Shown here piece after piece: positions 53,583 to 62,392 of a stretch of 64,000 nt of DNA. Position numbers and translations under genes: made by a program. This DNA is from Bacteroidia bacterium (GTDB lineage: Bacteria > Bacteroidota > Bacteroidia > Cytophagales > Flammeovirgaceae): positions 1 to 64,000 of the forward strand of contig JAUIAB010000009.1 of the NCBI GenBank assembly GCA_030425505.1. The letters run 5' to 3'. The notes under the pieces were generated by a model. That model had not been told where the DNA came from and did not search any database. It saw nothing but the letters and a program-made list of their open reading frames with translations. How positions within the stretch are numbered: the stretch's first letter is position 1; each line of letters starts with the position of its first letter.

Positions 53583-54851
53583 ATGATTTTTTTCTCAAAA
53601 GGTTTATATAAAGTTTTTATTGAAATTTATTATTTAGGTGTTTGGGTTTCTGCCAAATGGTTAAAAAAGAAGAAGGCAATAGCTTTTTTAAACGGTAGAA
53701 AAGATGTTTTTAAAAGGTTAAAAACTGTATTTGAAAAAAATAAGAAACCAGTATTATGGTTTCACTGTGCTTCCCTTGGTGAGTTTGAGCAAGGACGACC
53801 TGTCATCGAAAGCCTTAGAAAAGAATATTCAGAAAGGTTTTTCTTTCTTACTTTTTTTTCGCCTAGCGGTTATGAAAAATGCAAAAATTATTCTCAGGTT
53901 GACTATGTAGAATATTTACCTAAAGACACCAGAGCTAATGCTTCTAATCTTGTTCAACTTATAAATCCGGCATTAGTCATTTTTGTAAAATATGAATTTT
54001 GGTATTTTTTGATAAAAGGTCTTAAAAAGAAGTCAATACCTATAATTTTAATTTCAGCAAAGTTTAACCAAAACCAAATCTTTTTTAAGTGGTATGGAGG
54101 GCTTTTTAGAGATATGCTTAAGGTATACTGGAAAGTTTTTGTGCAAGATGAGCTATCTAAAACCAATCTAGAAAAAATAAAGGTAGGTAATTCGCAAATA
54201 GCAGGAGATACTCGTTTCGATAGAGTTGTTGAGTTAGCTAACCAAGATTTTAGTGATGCGATTATTGAATCTTTTAAAGAGGATAGTTTGGTTTTACTAT
54301 GCGGCAGTACCTGGCAAGAAGATATTCGGGTCTTAAGTAAATCTAAAATTGACTTAAAGATTAAATTAATCATTGCTCCACATGAAATATCATCAAAAAA
54401 TATAGAAGAGATCTTTAACCACTTTCCTGCAAGAAGCATTAAAAAATATAGTGAAATAGATAGTGTAGATGAAGTAAAAACAATAAATCTACTCATTATT
54501 GATTCGATAGGAATGCTCTCCAAAATATACCGCTATTGCAATATTTCGTACGTAGGTGGAGCTTTTGGTGCGGGTTTGCATAATATATTAGAGCCAGCCA
54601 CTTATGGTAAGCCCATTATTTTTGGTCAGAAATTTGAAAGGTTTAAAGAAGCTAGGGATTTAGTTGATTTGGGCGGTGCTTTTTCTGTGAAAGATGAGGT
54701 ATTGCTTTTGGAGAAAATTGAAAAATTAACCGCTGATGTAAATTATTTGAAGAGTGTAGGAGCTATTTGCAGCGCTTATGTAAAAGACAATGTAGGCGCA
54801 ACTCAGAAAATTACAGATTATATAAAAGAAAACATGGAATTCATGGGATGA
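53583..54851 (+). CDS. kdtA: 3-deoxy-D-manno-octulosonic acid transferase (KdtA/WaaA)
   Basis: A 422-residue GT30 enzyme that adds Kdo to lipid A precursors at the inner membrane. It has an N-terminal anchor helix, the catalytic Glu in WFHCASLGEFEQGRPVIE near 60-77, a middle block (KYEFWYFLIKGLKKKSIP) near 138, and the CMP-Kdo binding half (YVGGAFGAGLHNILEPATYG near 322-341). Length is right. It heads a plus-strand run with rsgA. Confidence 0.94.
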   Translation: MIFFSKGLYKVFIEIYYLGVWVSAKWLKKKKAIAFLNGRKDVFKRLKTVFEKNKKPVLWFHCASLGEFEQGRPVIESLRKEYSERFFFLTFFSPSGYEKCKNYSQVDYVEYLPKDTRANASNLVQLINPALVIFVKYEFWYFLIKGLKKKSIPIILISAKFNQNQIFFKWYGGLFRDMLKVYWKVFVQDELSKTNLEKIKVGNSQIAGDTRFDRVVELANQDFSDAIIESFKEDSLVLLCGSTWQEDIRVLSKSKIDLKIKLIIAPHEISSKNIEEIFNHFPARSIKKYSEIDSVDEVKTINLLIIDSIGMLSKIYRYCNISYVGGAFGAGLHNILEPATYGKPIIFGQKFERFKEARDLVDLGGAFSVKDEVLLLEKIEKLTADVNYLKSVGAICSAYVKDNVGATQKITDYIKENMEFMG

Positions 54852-54939
54852 TTCCCTGGGAAATATTAGTAAGGATTTGATTATCAACAATAAACTATAT
54901 CCTTTTGTAAAACTTAATTAACAGAATTCTATATAAACT

Positions 54940-55866
54940 TTGAATACAGGATTAGTAATACGGTCTACCGGACTTTGGTATGATATATTAAACCTTGAAA
55001 ATCAGGCTATTTTAAAAGGGAGGTTACGAGGAAAGTTAAAACTGGATAAAGATAAGTTAACTAATCCAGTAGCTGTGGGAGATAAAGTAGCTTTCATTTT
55101 TGATGAAAAAAATGAAGAAGAGGTCATTATTGAACGTATTTTGCCTCGAAAAAATGAAGTAATTAGAAAATCGACAAGAAAAAAGTGGCACGGGCATGTA
55201 TTAGCTGCTAATATAGATTTGGCAGTTATCGTAGCTACCATATCTTTTCCTAGAACCTCTTTAGGTTTTATAGACCGCTTCATGGTGGCAACAGAATCCT
55301 TTGAAATACCTTCTGTTATTCTGTTTAATAAAGAAGATTTGCTTTCTGAAGAGGAGCAAGAAATTTTGGGCGAATATGTTAGTTTATATGAAGGGCTAGG
55401 GTATAAGTGTTTGGTAACAAATGCTTTAGAAGGGTCTATTGAAGAGGTGAAAGAAATTATAAAAAATAAAGTAGTATTACTAGCAGGCCACTCAGGAGTT
55501 GGCAAATCTACATTACTCAACAGGTTAATTCCAGAGGCAAACCAAGAGGTTGATGAAGTTTCTACATTTGCCAATAAAGGAAAACACACGACAACCTTCG
55601 CTGAAATGTTTATCGCAGATAATTCTACATTCATTATTGATACCCCAGGTATAAAAGAATTAGGTATTTACCACTTAGAGCCAAGTGAAATAGGACACCA
55701 CATGCCAGACTTAGAAAAACATGTAGAAAGCTGTAAATTTCATAACTGTAATCATATAGAAGAACCAGGGTGTGCCGTTATTAAAGCAGTAGAGGGTTAC
55801 AAAATTGCCCCTTCCAGGTATAAGAGTTATATAAGTATGTTTTTTGGCGATGACAACCGAAAATAG
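54940..55866 (+). CDS. rsgA: Ribosome small-subunit-dependent GTPase A
   Basis: A 308-residue circularly permuted GTPase that helps mature the 30S subunit. An OB-fold N-terminus is followed by GTPase motifs in permuted order: FNKED near 127, AGHSGVGKSTLLNRL near 184, the THTTT-type loop GKHTTTFAE near 213, and DTPGIKELG near 233. The zinc-binding segment reads CKFHNCNHIEEPGC near 268-281. It starts at a TTG (54940; MNTGLVIRSTGLWY), with no in-frame ATG nearby. Confidence 0.94.
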   Translation: MNTGLVIRSTGLWYDILNLENQAILKGRLRGKLKLDKDKLTNPVAVGDKVAFIFDEKNEEEVIIERILPRKNEVIRKSTRKKWHGHVLAANIDLAVIVATISFPRTSLGFIDRFMVATESFEIPSVILFNKEDLLSEEEQEILGEYVSLYEGLGYKCLVTNALEGSIEEVKEIIKNKVVLLAGHSGVGKSTLLNRLIPEANQEVDEVSTFANKGKHTTTFAEMFIADNSTFIIDTPGIKELGIYHLEPSEIGHHMPDLEKHVESCKFHNCNHIEEPGCAVIKAVEGYKIAPSRYKSYISMFFGDDNRK

Positions 55867-55950
55867 ATTAAAATCGTTTATATTAAGAAAAAAAACTAAA
55901 TTTGTCATAAAGCGATTTAGTGTAAACTTAAATCAGCAACATATAAAAGG

Positions 55951-56247
55951 ATGAAAAAAAGAGAAATTCTTAAAGAAAAAGTACTAGTCGAAGACTCTTC
56001 TTTGGTAGAATTCTTCGTGTACGATCATAATTTGTTGTTGCTGGAGGTTAAGTATATTAGAGGAAAGCATAAAGGAAAAGTTGTTAATTATAAAAATTTT
56101 CCAAGAGATGCGTTTGATTTTATTACTACAGCTGAGTCAAAAGGAAAAGCGCTTTTGAGCGTATTGAAAAAGAGAAAACAAGAGACTTCTTCTTTCTTTA
56201 GTTTTTTTAAGAACTTTTTTAACTATAGAAAAAAGTCTAAGTATTAG
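55951..56247 (+). CDS. Small KTSC-like protein, function unknown
   Basis: A 98-residue protein. The middle segment LLLLEVKYIRGKHKGKVVNY, with NFPRDAFDFITTAESKGKAL following, fits the KTSC fold (short beta-hairpin then a helix ending in SxGKxL). The C-terminal 25 residues are aromatic and basic (FFSFFKNFFNYRKKSKY), possibly a membrane-associated tail. Family role is not known. It follows rsgA in the same orientation. Confidence 0.6.
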   Translation: MKKREILKEKVLVEDSSLVEFFVYDHNLLLLEVKYIRGKHKGKVVNYKNFPRDAFDFITTAESKGKALLSVLKKRKQETSSFFSFFKNFFNYRKKSKY

Positions 56248-56396
56248 CTAACCCTCCTTTGATAGAAACTAAAACAAACTTACGGATAGTTCTCTTAGAG
56301 AATTAATGTTTGTAGTTTTGAGTTTTAATTGTTTGTGGAATATTCATCCATAAATATTATTGTATACTTTAAAATAGTTTGAGAGGTATTTGTATT

Positions 56397-56840
56397 ATGG
56401 TAAGAGTACTATTAGCCGTTTTAATTTTGATTTCTTCAAGCTTTTCGGCTCTAAATGATAATGATGAAAATGTTTGGACTATTCTTTCTCAAGTCAAATG
56501 GAAGGAATATTTTGATGAAGATCTAGGCTTTCAGGTATCTGAGCCCATTTTTAGTGAGGGGATAAAAAGCCTTAATGGTAAAGAGGTAGAGTTGAAAGGC
56601 TATGTCATGCCTGTAGAAGTAGATGGGGATTATTTTGTGCTATCTTCATTACCCTATTCCAGCTGTTTTTTTTGCGGTGGTGCTGGACCAGAGACAGTGA
56701 TGGAGGTTGATATTAAAAGAAATAAGAAGTGGATAAATAAGTTGGTAACAGTGAAAGGAAAACTTCACTTAAATTACGATGATTTTTATAGCCTAATTTA
56801 TCAGCTGGAGGAAGCTAAGGTTGTATCGGTTGAAGATTAA
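56397..56840 (+). CDS. DUF3299 exported protein
   Basis: A 147-residue exported protein, starting at ATG 56397 because MVRVLLAVLILISSSFSA is a clean signal peptide; a TTG six codons earlier is also in frame. The DUF3299 hallmark LSSLPYSSCFFCGGAGPETV lies near 82-101. The core has the LNGKEVELKGYVMPVEVDGD strand pair. Family members are small periplasmic proteins of unknown function, sometimes linked to copper or metal handling, which I cannot show here. It precedes sufS by 58 bp. Confidence 0.82.
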   Translation: MVRVLLAVLILISSSFSALNDNDENVWTILSQVKWKEYFDEDLGFQVSEPIFSEGIKSLNGKEVELKGYVMPVEVDGDYFVLSSLPYSSCFFCGGAGPETVMEVDIKRNKKWINKLVTVKGKLHLNYDDFYSLIYQLEEAKVVSVED

Positions 56841-56898
56841 ACGAGTTACTTTCTTCTTTTTCTTCTAACCTAAATGTAGATTCTTTAGTTAACTATTT

Positions 56899-58125
56899 AT
56901 GATTGATATTGCTCAGGTAAGACGAGATTTCAAGATTTTGAATGAAAAAATCAATGGGAAACCTCTAATATATTTTGATAATGCAGCAACATCTCAAAAA
57001 CCTCAGGTTGTTGTAGATGCTTTATTGAATTATTATCAACAAATCAACTCTAACGTACATAGAGGAGTTCATAGCCTTGCCGAAAAGGCAACTAATGCTT
57101 TTGAAAAAACCAGGGAAACTGTTAGAGGTTTTATCAATGCTAAGTTTACGGAAGAAATTATTTTTACGAAAGGGACTACCGAAGGGATAAATCTTGTTGC
57201 GCGGTCTTTATCTAAGATAAGTCTGGAAAAAGGCGATGAAGTAATCGTTTCAGCTATGGAGCATCATGCGAATATTGTTCCTTGGCAAATGGTTTGCGAT
57301 GAAGTGGGGGCAAAGCTTAAAGTTATTCCTATTACTCTAAAAGGTGAGTTGGATTTGGATTCTTTTGAAAGTTTGATAACTCCAAAAACAAAGATAGTAG
57401 CAGTAATACACGTATCAAATGTACTTGGTACAGTTAATGATATTAAGGGTATCACTAAAACTGCACATAAGCATAATGCTTTGGTGCTTGTAGATGGAGC
57501 TCAGGGTATTCCGCACCTTGATGTGGATGTACAAGATTTGGACTGTGATTTTTATGCGTTTTCCGCTCATAAGGTCTATGGGCCTACAGGTATTGGAGTT
57601 TTGTATGGGAAAAAAGAACTCTTAGAAAAAATGCCGCCTTTTCTGGGAGGTGGAGAGATGATTAGTGAAGTAACTTTTGAAAAGACGACCTACAACGAGC
57701 TTCCTTATAAGTTTGAGGCAGGTACACCAAATATCGGTGATGTGATTGCTTTTGATTCAGCAGTTAATTATTTAAAACAAAAGAAGGAAGAAAATATTGT
57801 AGCTCATGAAAACGAGCTACTTGAATATGCAACTAAGAAACTAAAGGAAATTGAGGGGATAAAAATTGTCGGTGAAAGTGATAATAAAATAAGTGTCATT
57901 TCTTTTATTGTGGAAGGAATTCATTCATTTGATTTGGGAATGATGTTGGATGCTCAAGGGATAGAAATACGTACTGGTCACCACTGTGCTCAACCACTGA
58001 TGAGAGCTTTAGGTATTGAAGGAACAGCAAGGGTGTCGTTTGCAATTTACAATACTAAGGAAGAAGTGGATATCTTCGTTGAGGAGCTAAAAAGAATTGT
58101 AGGAAAGTTTGCCAGAAAGAAATGA
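56899..58125 (+). CDS. sufS: Cysteine desulfurase SufS
   Basis: A 408-residue type II PLP enzyme that takes sulfur from cysteine for iron-sulfur cluster assembly. The PLP lysine is in FSAHKVYGPTGIGVLYG near 226. The substrate loop is HRGVHSLAEKATNAFEKTR near 54, and the catalytic cysteine is in EIRTGHHCAQPLMRALG near 362. All are intact. Its stop overlaps the sufE start by 4 bp (ATGA), so the pair is coupled. Confidence 0.96.
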   Translation: MIDIAQVRRDFKILNEKINGKPLIYFDNAATSQKPQVVVDALLNYYQQINSNVHRGVHSLAEKATNAFEKTRETVRGFINAKFTEEIIFTKGTTEGINLVARSLSKISLEKGDEVIVSAMEHHANIVPWQMVCDEVGAKLKVIPITLKGELDLDSFESLITPKTKIVAVIHVSNVLGTVNDIKGITKTAHKHNALVLVDGAQGIPHLDVDVQDLDCDFYAFSAHKVYGPTGIGVLYGKKELLEKMPPFLGGGEMISEVTFEKTTYNELPYKFEAGTPNIGDVIAFDSAVNYLKQKKEENIVAHENELLEYATKKLKEIEGIKIVGESDNKISVISFIVEGIHSFDLGMMLDAQGIEIRTGHHCAQPLMRALGIEGTARVSFAIYNTKEEVDIFVEELKRIVGKFARKK

Positions 58126-58589
58126 GTATTGATCAAAAACAAAAAGAAATAATAGAAGAGTTTCAGCTTTTTGAAGGAGATAAAGAGAGTACTATATTTC
58201 ATCTTATGGAGATAGGGGAGTCTTTATCACCATTGGAAGATGAATATAAAACTGATAAGTATATTATTAAAGGATGCCAGTCCAAGGTATGGTTGATTGC
58301 TGAGTGCAAAGATGGAAATGTGAATTTTAGAGCGGATAGCAATACTGCAATTACTAAAGGTATTATTAGCTTACTTATTCGAGTACTATCGGGTGAGAAA
58401 GCTAAGTCGATTGTAGATGCAGACCTGTACTTTATAAAAGAAATTGGTATGGGGAATATTATTGGAACTCAAAGATCTAATGGGCTGGTTGCTATGATAA
58501 AGCAAATGAAGCTTTTTGCTTTAGCTTTTCATAATAATGAACCAGCCATGTCTGATTTAAAATTGAGGCACACACGGAGCAATGATTAA
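58122..58589 (+). CDS. sufE: Cysteine desulfuration protein SufE, with a C-terminus supplied by the leader repeat
   Basis: A 155-residue SufE. The sulfur-accepting cysteine is in KYIIKGCQSKVWLIAE near 52. The core ends at about residue 137 (IKQMKLFALAFH), where most relatives stop. The last residues, MSDLKLRHTRSND after NNEPA, are exactly the tiny ORF of leader repeat copy E, read in frame and ending at its TAA. This looks like fusion through repeat insertion or read-through. The SufE fold should not be affected. It receives persulfide from SufS. Confidence 0.93.
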   Translation: MSIDQKQKEIIEEFQLFEGDKESTIFHLMEIGESLSPLEDEYKTDKYIIKGCQSKVWLIAECKDGNVNFRADSNTAITKGIISLLIRVLSGEKAKSIVDADLYFIKEIGMGNIIGTQRSNGLVAMIKQMKLFALAFHNNEPAMSDLKLRHTRSND

Positions 58590-58624
58590 GGTGTATGCCA
58601 AACAAAAAGGCAGGTCACAAATTT
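58534..58624 (+). repeat. Dispersed leader repeat, copy E (sufE 3' end, upstream of sufT)
   Basis: This copy overlaps the end of sufE. The tiny ORF MSDLKLRHTRSND (58548-58589) is in the SufE frame. The second frame reads MIKVYAKQKGRSQI then stops. The copy ends about 50 bases before the DUF59 gene start, farther than in the other five. The first hairpin is weakened (CAGCC for CAGAC), while GGCACACA/TGTATGCC is mostly kept. Confidence 0.88.
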
Positions 58625-58677
58625 AATATTGAATGCATCTTAAGGCTTAATTATTAAACTATTTTAAAGCTAAGTAA

Positions 58678-58992
58678 ATGGAGGAGCAAAGTTCTTTAAA
58701 GGAAAAAGTTAAAACAGCTATTCAAGAAGTATATGACCCTGAAATTCCAGTTAATATTTATGAGTTAGGGTTGATTTATGAGATAAGCATATATCCAGTC
58801 AATAATGTTTATGTTTTAATGACGCTAACTTCTCCTAACTGCCCTTCAGCAGAGGAAATACCATCAGAAGTTGAGGCAAAAATTAAAGAAATTAAGGAAG
58901 TAAATGAGGTAAAAATTGAGCTTACTTTTGACCCTCCATATTCTCAAGAAATGATGTCTGAAGCAGCTAAATTGGAATTGGGCTTTTTATAA
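58678..58992 (+). CDS. DUF59/MIP18 family iron-sulfur assembly protein (SufT-like)
   Basis: A 104-residue MIP18 domain protein: EVYDPEIPVNIYELGLIYE near 17-35 and TLTSPNCPSAEEIP near 55-68 (with the conserved Cys), and FDPPYSQEMMSE near 87. In Gram-positives and Bacteroidota this protein is part of the SUF cluster (SufT) and supports Fe-S maturation. It follows sufS-sufE in the same orientation, separated by leader repeat copy E. Confidence 0.9.
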   Translation: MEEQSSLKEKVKTAIQEVYDPEIPVNIYELGLIYEISIYPVNNVYVLMTLTSPNCPSAEEIPSEVEAKIKEIKEVNEVKIELTFDPPYSQEMMSEAAKLELGFL

Positions 58993-59026
58993 AAAAAAAC
59001 TATTCCTTTCTTTTTCGAGCTACGTT

Positions 59027-59617
59027 CTATTCAATTGATAAAGAGTTGTAAAGTGTTTTTTGAGAAAGCTCAATAACTTCTCCTGGTTGCATTTTATCAA
59101 GAGAGAGGTTTTCTATACTAACTCTAATAAGCCTCAATGTTGGGTAGCCTACTTTTGCAGTCATTTTTCTTACTTGCCTGTTTTTCCCTTCTACTAGAGA
59201 TATCTCTATCCAAAAAGTTGGTATGTTTTTTCTAAACCGTATTGGAGGGTTTCGAGGAGCAACTTCAATTTCGCTTTCTAATAATTTCGCTTTTGCTGGA
59301 AGCGTCTTGTGTTTTTTCTGCTTTAAAGAGATGGTGATTCCTTTCTCTAATTCTTTTAGCTTTTTCTCTTCGAATTTCCCTTCCGTTTGCACCCAGTATT
59401 TTCGTTCATGTTTATTTCCAGGGTTTAATAATTTAGCATTAAGCTTTTTATCATTGGTTAGAATTAGTAGACCTTCACTATCTTTATCTAGTCTACCAAT
59501 AGGGTATACATCTTTTGGAAAGGGAAAAAGGTGTTTTAAAGTTGGTGTATCACCCTCAGAGGTGAACTGATTTAATACACCGTATGGTTTATATAATATA
59601 AAGTAACGATATTTCAT
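59027..59617 (-). CDS. rluE: 23S rRNA pseudouridine synthase, RluE/RsuA type
   Basis: A 196-residue pseudouridine synthase without an S4 domain. The catalytic Asp is Asp44 in YPIGRLDKDSEGLLILTND. Other family blocks are FILYKPYGVLNQF near 6, KHERKYWV near 74 and EGKNRQVRKMTAKVGYPT near 148. Length and lack of S4 fit RluE, which modifies U2457 in domain V of 23S rRNA; the exact target is inferred. Convergent with the suf group. Confidence 0.9.
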   Translation of the reverse strand: MKYRYFILYKPYGVLNQFTSEGDTPTLKHLFPFPKDVYPIGRLDKDSEGLLILTNDKKLNAKLLNPGNKHERKYWVQTEGKFEEKKLKELEKGITISLKQKKHKTLPAKAKLLESEIEVAPRNPPIRFRKNIPTFWIEISLVEGKNRQVRKMTAKVGYPTLRLIRVSIENLSLDKMQPGEVIELSQKTLYNSLSIE

Positions 59618-59649
59618 TATACACTTAGCAGTATTTAAACAAAACTATC

Positions 59650-60138
59650 ATGTTAGATTGGATTACGGTAATTGGTTTAATTGCTTTAGGAATTATTTTC
59701 TTAGTAGCTGAGCTTATTTTTATTCCTGGTACTACTGTAGTTGGAGTAGCTGGTCTTGTGTGTATTGGAGTAGGAATATGGTTTGGGTACAGTAATTTTG
59801 GGAATGAAACTGGTACTTATATTTTATCTGGTACGGTAATAATTTCAGGAGTTACCTTATTTTATAGTTTGAAAAGTGGTGCTTGGAAAAAATTTTCTCT
59901 CAAAACTACTATAAATAGCAAAGTAAATGAAGGTCAAGATAGCCTTCTAATCGGAGATGTAGGAGAAACAAACTCCGCTCTTCGACCATATGGTTCTGTG
60001 ACTTTTGACAACAAAGTGTGGGAGGTGCAATCTTTAAGTGGCCTTATTGATGCTGGAAAACAAGTCAAAATTGTACAGATTAAAGGAAGAAAGATCCTTG
60101 TTACAGAAGTAGAAAACGAAACCGAGTTTGCGGCATAG
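59650..60138 (+). CDS. NfeD-family membrane protein
   Basis: A 162-residue protein with two to three N-terminal spans (WITVIGLIALGIIFLVAELI, TTVVGVAGLVCIGVGIWFGY, a third near 55-75) and a C-terminal OB-fold NfeD domain (about 90-155, LIGDVGETNSALRPYGSVTF). It is the short NfeD1b type that normally works with a stomatin/flotillin-type SPFH protein; that partner is not adjacent here. Divergent from rluE by about 30 bp. Confidence 0.87.
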   Translation: MLDWITVIGLIALGIIFLVAELIFIPGTTVVGVAGLVCIGVGIWFGYSNFGNETGTYILSGTVIISGVTLFYSLKSGAWKKFSLKTTINSKVNEGQDSLLIGDVGETNSALRPYGSVTFDNKVWEVQSLSGLIDAGKQVKIVQIKGRKILVTEVENETEFAA

Positions 60139-60176
60139 GAACAGCTTTTTTGAATAGACTTATTAAATTTTACAAT

Positions 60177-60671
60177 ATGATTAAAAAAAGGGTAATGTTT
60201 TTATTTTGGTTAGTCTTGGTAATCATGTTTTTTCAGCATTGTATGGCACAAAGTCGAGACGAATTACCTCAAGATATGCCAGAAGACTTTAAGGTAGATT
60301 TTTTTCATGATTCTGGGATGATGCGTCAATGTAGAAAAGCATTTATTTCTAAGGATAGCTGCTTTTTTAGCTTTAAGGTTGGAAAAAATGAAGAGAAATT
60401 CAACTTTGAAATCTCTGAAACTGAATTGGGGAATCTATACTCTGCTTTCAGAAAAAATAAATTTTCTCAAATAAAAGAAAATAGAGAGAGAGAGGTTTAT
60501 GACAGAGGAGGAACTATTATTAAAATTATGTGGAAGGATAAAGTGCTTACGAAAGATAACTCTGGAATGACTTTTATTAAAGAAAGCTGGAAAATAAATT
60601 TTTTTAATGTATATGAAGCAATCAAGAGTTTAGTTAAAAATAAACTTAAGGACAAAATTAACTGGGACTAA
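60177..60671 (+). CDS. Exported protein of unknown function
   Basis: A 164-residue exported protein starting at ATG 60177 (a second ATG at 60195 gives a shorter signal). The signal segment is VMFLFWLVLVIMFFQHCMAQ, with a possible lipobox-like Cys but an ordinary AQ cleavage site. The mature part has three Cys or Met-rich short strands (FHDSGMMRQCRKAFISKDSC) and ends with a long Lys-rich helix. Not recognised. Its stop overlaps by 4 bp the end of the convergent EamA gene. Confidence 0.65.
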   Translation: MIKKRVMFLFWLVLVIMFFQHCMAQSRDELPQDMPEDFKVDFFHDSGMMRQCRKAFISKDSCFFSFKVGKNEEKFNFEISETELGNLYSAFRKNKFSQIKENREREVYDRGGTIIKIMWKDKVLTKDNSGMTFIKESWKINFFNVYEAIKSLVKNKLKDKINWD

Positions 60672-61573
60672 GCTTTAAACCTTCTGCTTCTATTAATAAC
60701 AAAGATTCCAACTAGTATTATGATAATGAGTATATAGTGTGAAAAATAAAGTTTTTCTCCATCTACAACTCCCCAAAAAATAGCTACAATAGGTATCAAA
60801 TAAGTTACGGAACTTGCGAGAACAGGAGACGTTTTTTGGATTAACTTGTTAAAAAGAGACAATCCTATAGCTGTAGCAGCAGCTCCTAATATGCATATAT
60901 AACCAAAAGCAACCCATGCTCCTGGTAAATCAAATTTCGATAGAAAATCTGTTCCAAGAAATAAATAAATAAAGCAGACTGGACCATAAAAGCACATTGC
61001 ATAGCTTGTTACTAAAACAGCTGGCGCTTCTGATAAATGTGATTTTATAATATTTGTGCTTATCCCATAACATATAGTTGCTACTAAGACTAGTAGTGCA
61101 TAAAAATTAATCCCCCCAAAGTTTCCACTGCTGTTGATAAAACTTAAACCAATGGATCCAATAAAGCTTATTATTAAGCCAATCAATTGGGCTTTATTTA
61201 GAGGGGTAGAGAAAAATAAAATTCCAATGATCAGGGTAAACATTGGCGTAAGCGAATTTAAAACTCCTGTAATTGAGCTTTTCAAGTTTGTTATAGCCAA
61301 AGCAAAAAGAAAAGCAGGTATAAATGTGCCTACTAGTCCCATTAAGGCTATATACTTAAACTTTTTTCTAGGGATAGTAGCGTTTTTCCTAAAAAGGATA
61401 AACCCAACAAGAGAAAGAGAAGCTGTTACTATTCGAAGTGCAGCTACTTCCGTGTGGCTAAAAACTTCTAAGCCTTTTTTCATTAGAATAAAAGAGCTAC
61501 CCCAAATAATGGATAGTATTGCTAAAAGCGATATCGCAAAAAACCTATCATTTTTTTTTAAGCTCTTTATCAT
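60668..61573 (-). CDS. EamA/DMT-family transporter
   Basis: A 301-residue protein with ten membrane spans arranged as two EamA repeats. The first repeat begins ISLLAILSIIWGSSFILMKK, and the loop RIVTASLSLVGFILFRK is typical. The second repeat begins near 155. DMT proteins export metabolites or amino acids; substrate unknown. Confidence 0.88.
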   Translation of the reverse strand: MIKSLKKNDRFFAISLLAILSIIWGSSFILMKKGLEVFSHTEVAALRIVTASLSLVGFILFRKNATIPRKKFKYIALMGLVGTFIPAFLFALAITNLKSSITGVLNSLTPMFTLIIGILFFSTPLNKAQLIGLIISFIGSIGLSFINSSGNFGGINFYALLVLVATICYGISTNIIKSHLSEAPAVLVTSYAMCFYGPVCFIYLFLGTDFLSKFDLPGAWVAFGYICILGAAATAIGLSLFNKLIQKTSPVLASSVTYLIPIVAIFWGVVDGEKLYFSHYILIIIILVGIFVINRSRRFKA

Positions 61574-61679
61574 TTTGGTGTTTTAACAACTGAAGCAAAA
61601 GTAAAGAACTATGACATCCTTTGATAGCTATTATATTTACAGCTAAGGTTTTTGTTGTTTATATAGTTGATTCAATATC

Positions 61680-62390
61680 CTATCTTATTTCAAACCTTGC
61701 CTTAATATCATATTTGAGTTTTATTTTGTTGGTATTTTCTATTCCAGAGTCATTGGAAGAATCCATTATTACATTGCTAACTGCTGACGGAGCACTCCAT
61801 ATAGTACCATTGTTTTCCAACTCCACTATTGAAATTACATTTCCTAGCTCTTTGTCTATGCTTTCCAGAAGATATTCTGCTTTTTCTTTTGCTGCTTTTA
61901 AGGCATTGACCTTAACTTCTTTTCTAAATTTTGTAATCTTACTATGCTTAAGCTTGCCCATTCGCATGAAGTCAATACCTTTCATGTTTATTGTATTAAT
62001 TAGCTGATTGACTTTTTGCATATCATGCAAGCTAATTTCAAACTGCTTACTTATTAAAAAGTCTTTCCCTTGGTATCTCCAATAATTCCCTGCTTCATTT
62101 ATGATTAATTGATCTTTTTTAATTCCAAGACTTTCAAGCTTAGATAGTAGCTCTTTTTCGATCTTACTAATTGGAGTTTTTGTTTTATAATCTTTGAACT
62201 CCTTTTTTTTCTCAAACTCCTCTTTCCAATATTCTTTTATACCTATTAAAAACTGTATTTCGTCAGGTTCTATTTCCATTTCAGCACTACCGGAAACTTC
62301 TATGAACCTTCCTTGATTAACATTCCAACTCTGAGCGTCTATCATTTGATAAAAAAATAAAAATACTATTGAAAATATTACTTGCTTCAT
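61680..62390 (-). CDS. SIMPL (DUF541) domain exported protein
   Basis: A 236-residue exported protein. The start is set at ATG 62390 (MKQVIFSIVFLFFYQMIDAQ, a clean signal peptide). An in-frame GTG at 62441 would add 17 residues encoded by leader repeat copy F. The SIMPL core includes IEVSGSAEMEIEPDEIQFLI near 29 and the ...KAEYLLESIDKELGNVISI region near 170-190. Such periplasmic proteins are oligomeric and of unclear role. It sits in a minus-strand group with YiiX-like and DUF3127 genes. Confidence 0.87.
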   Translation of the reverse strand: MKQVIFSIVFLFFYQMIDAQSWNVNQGRFIEVSGSAEMEIEPDEIQFLIGIKEYWKEEFEKKKEFKDYKTKTPISKIEKELLSKLESLGIKKDQLIINEAGNYWRYQGKDFLISKQFEISLHDMQKVNQLINTINMKGIDFMRMGKLKHSKITKFRKEVKVNALKAAKEKAEYLLESIDKELGNVISIVELENNGTIWSAPSAVSNVIMDSSNDSGIENTNKIKLKYDIKARFEIR

Positions 62391-62392
62391 AG

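Noticed and set aside
53954-54523. A 189-codon frame on the minus strand inside kdtA
   Set aside because: It is antisense to a well-supported gene, has no recognisable domain and its composition mirrors the codon pattern of kdtA.
55002-55634. A 210-codon frame on the minus strand inside rsgA
   Set aside because: Serine- and phenylalanine-rich composition is typical of an antisense shadow, and rsgA motifs on the plus strand are complete.
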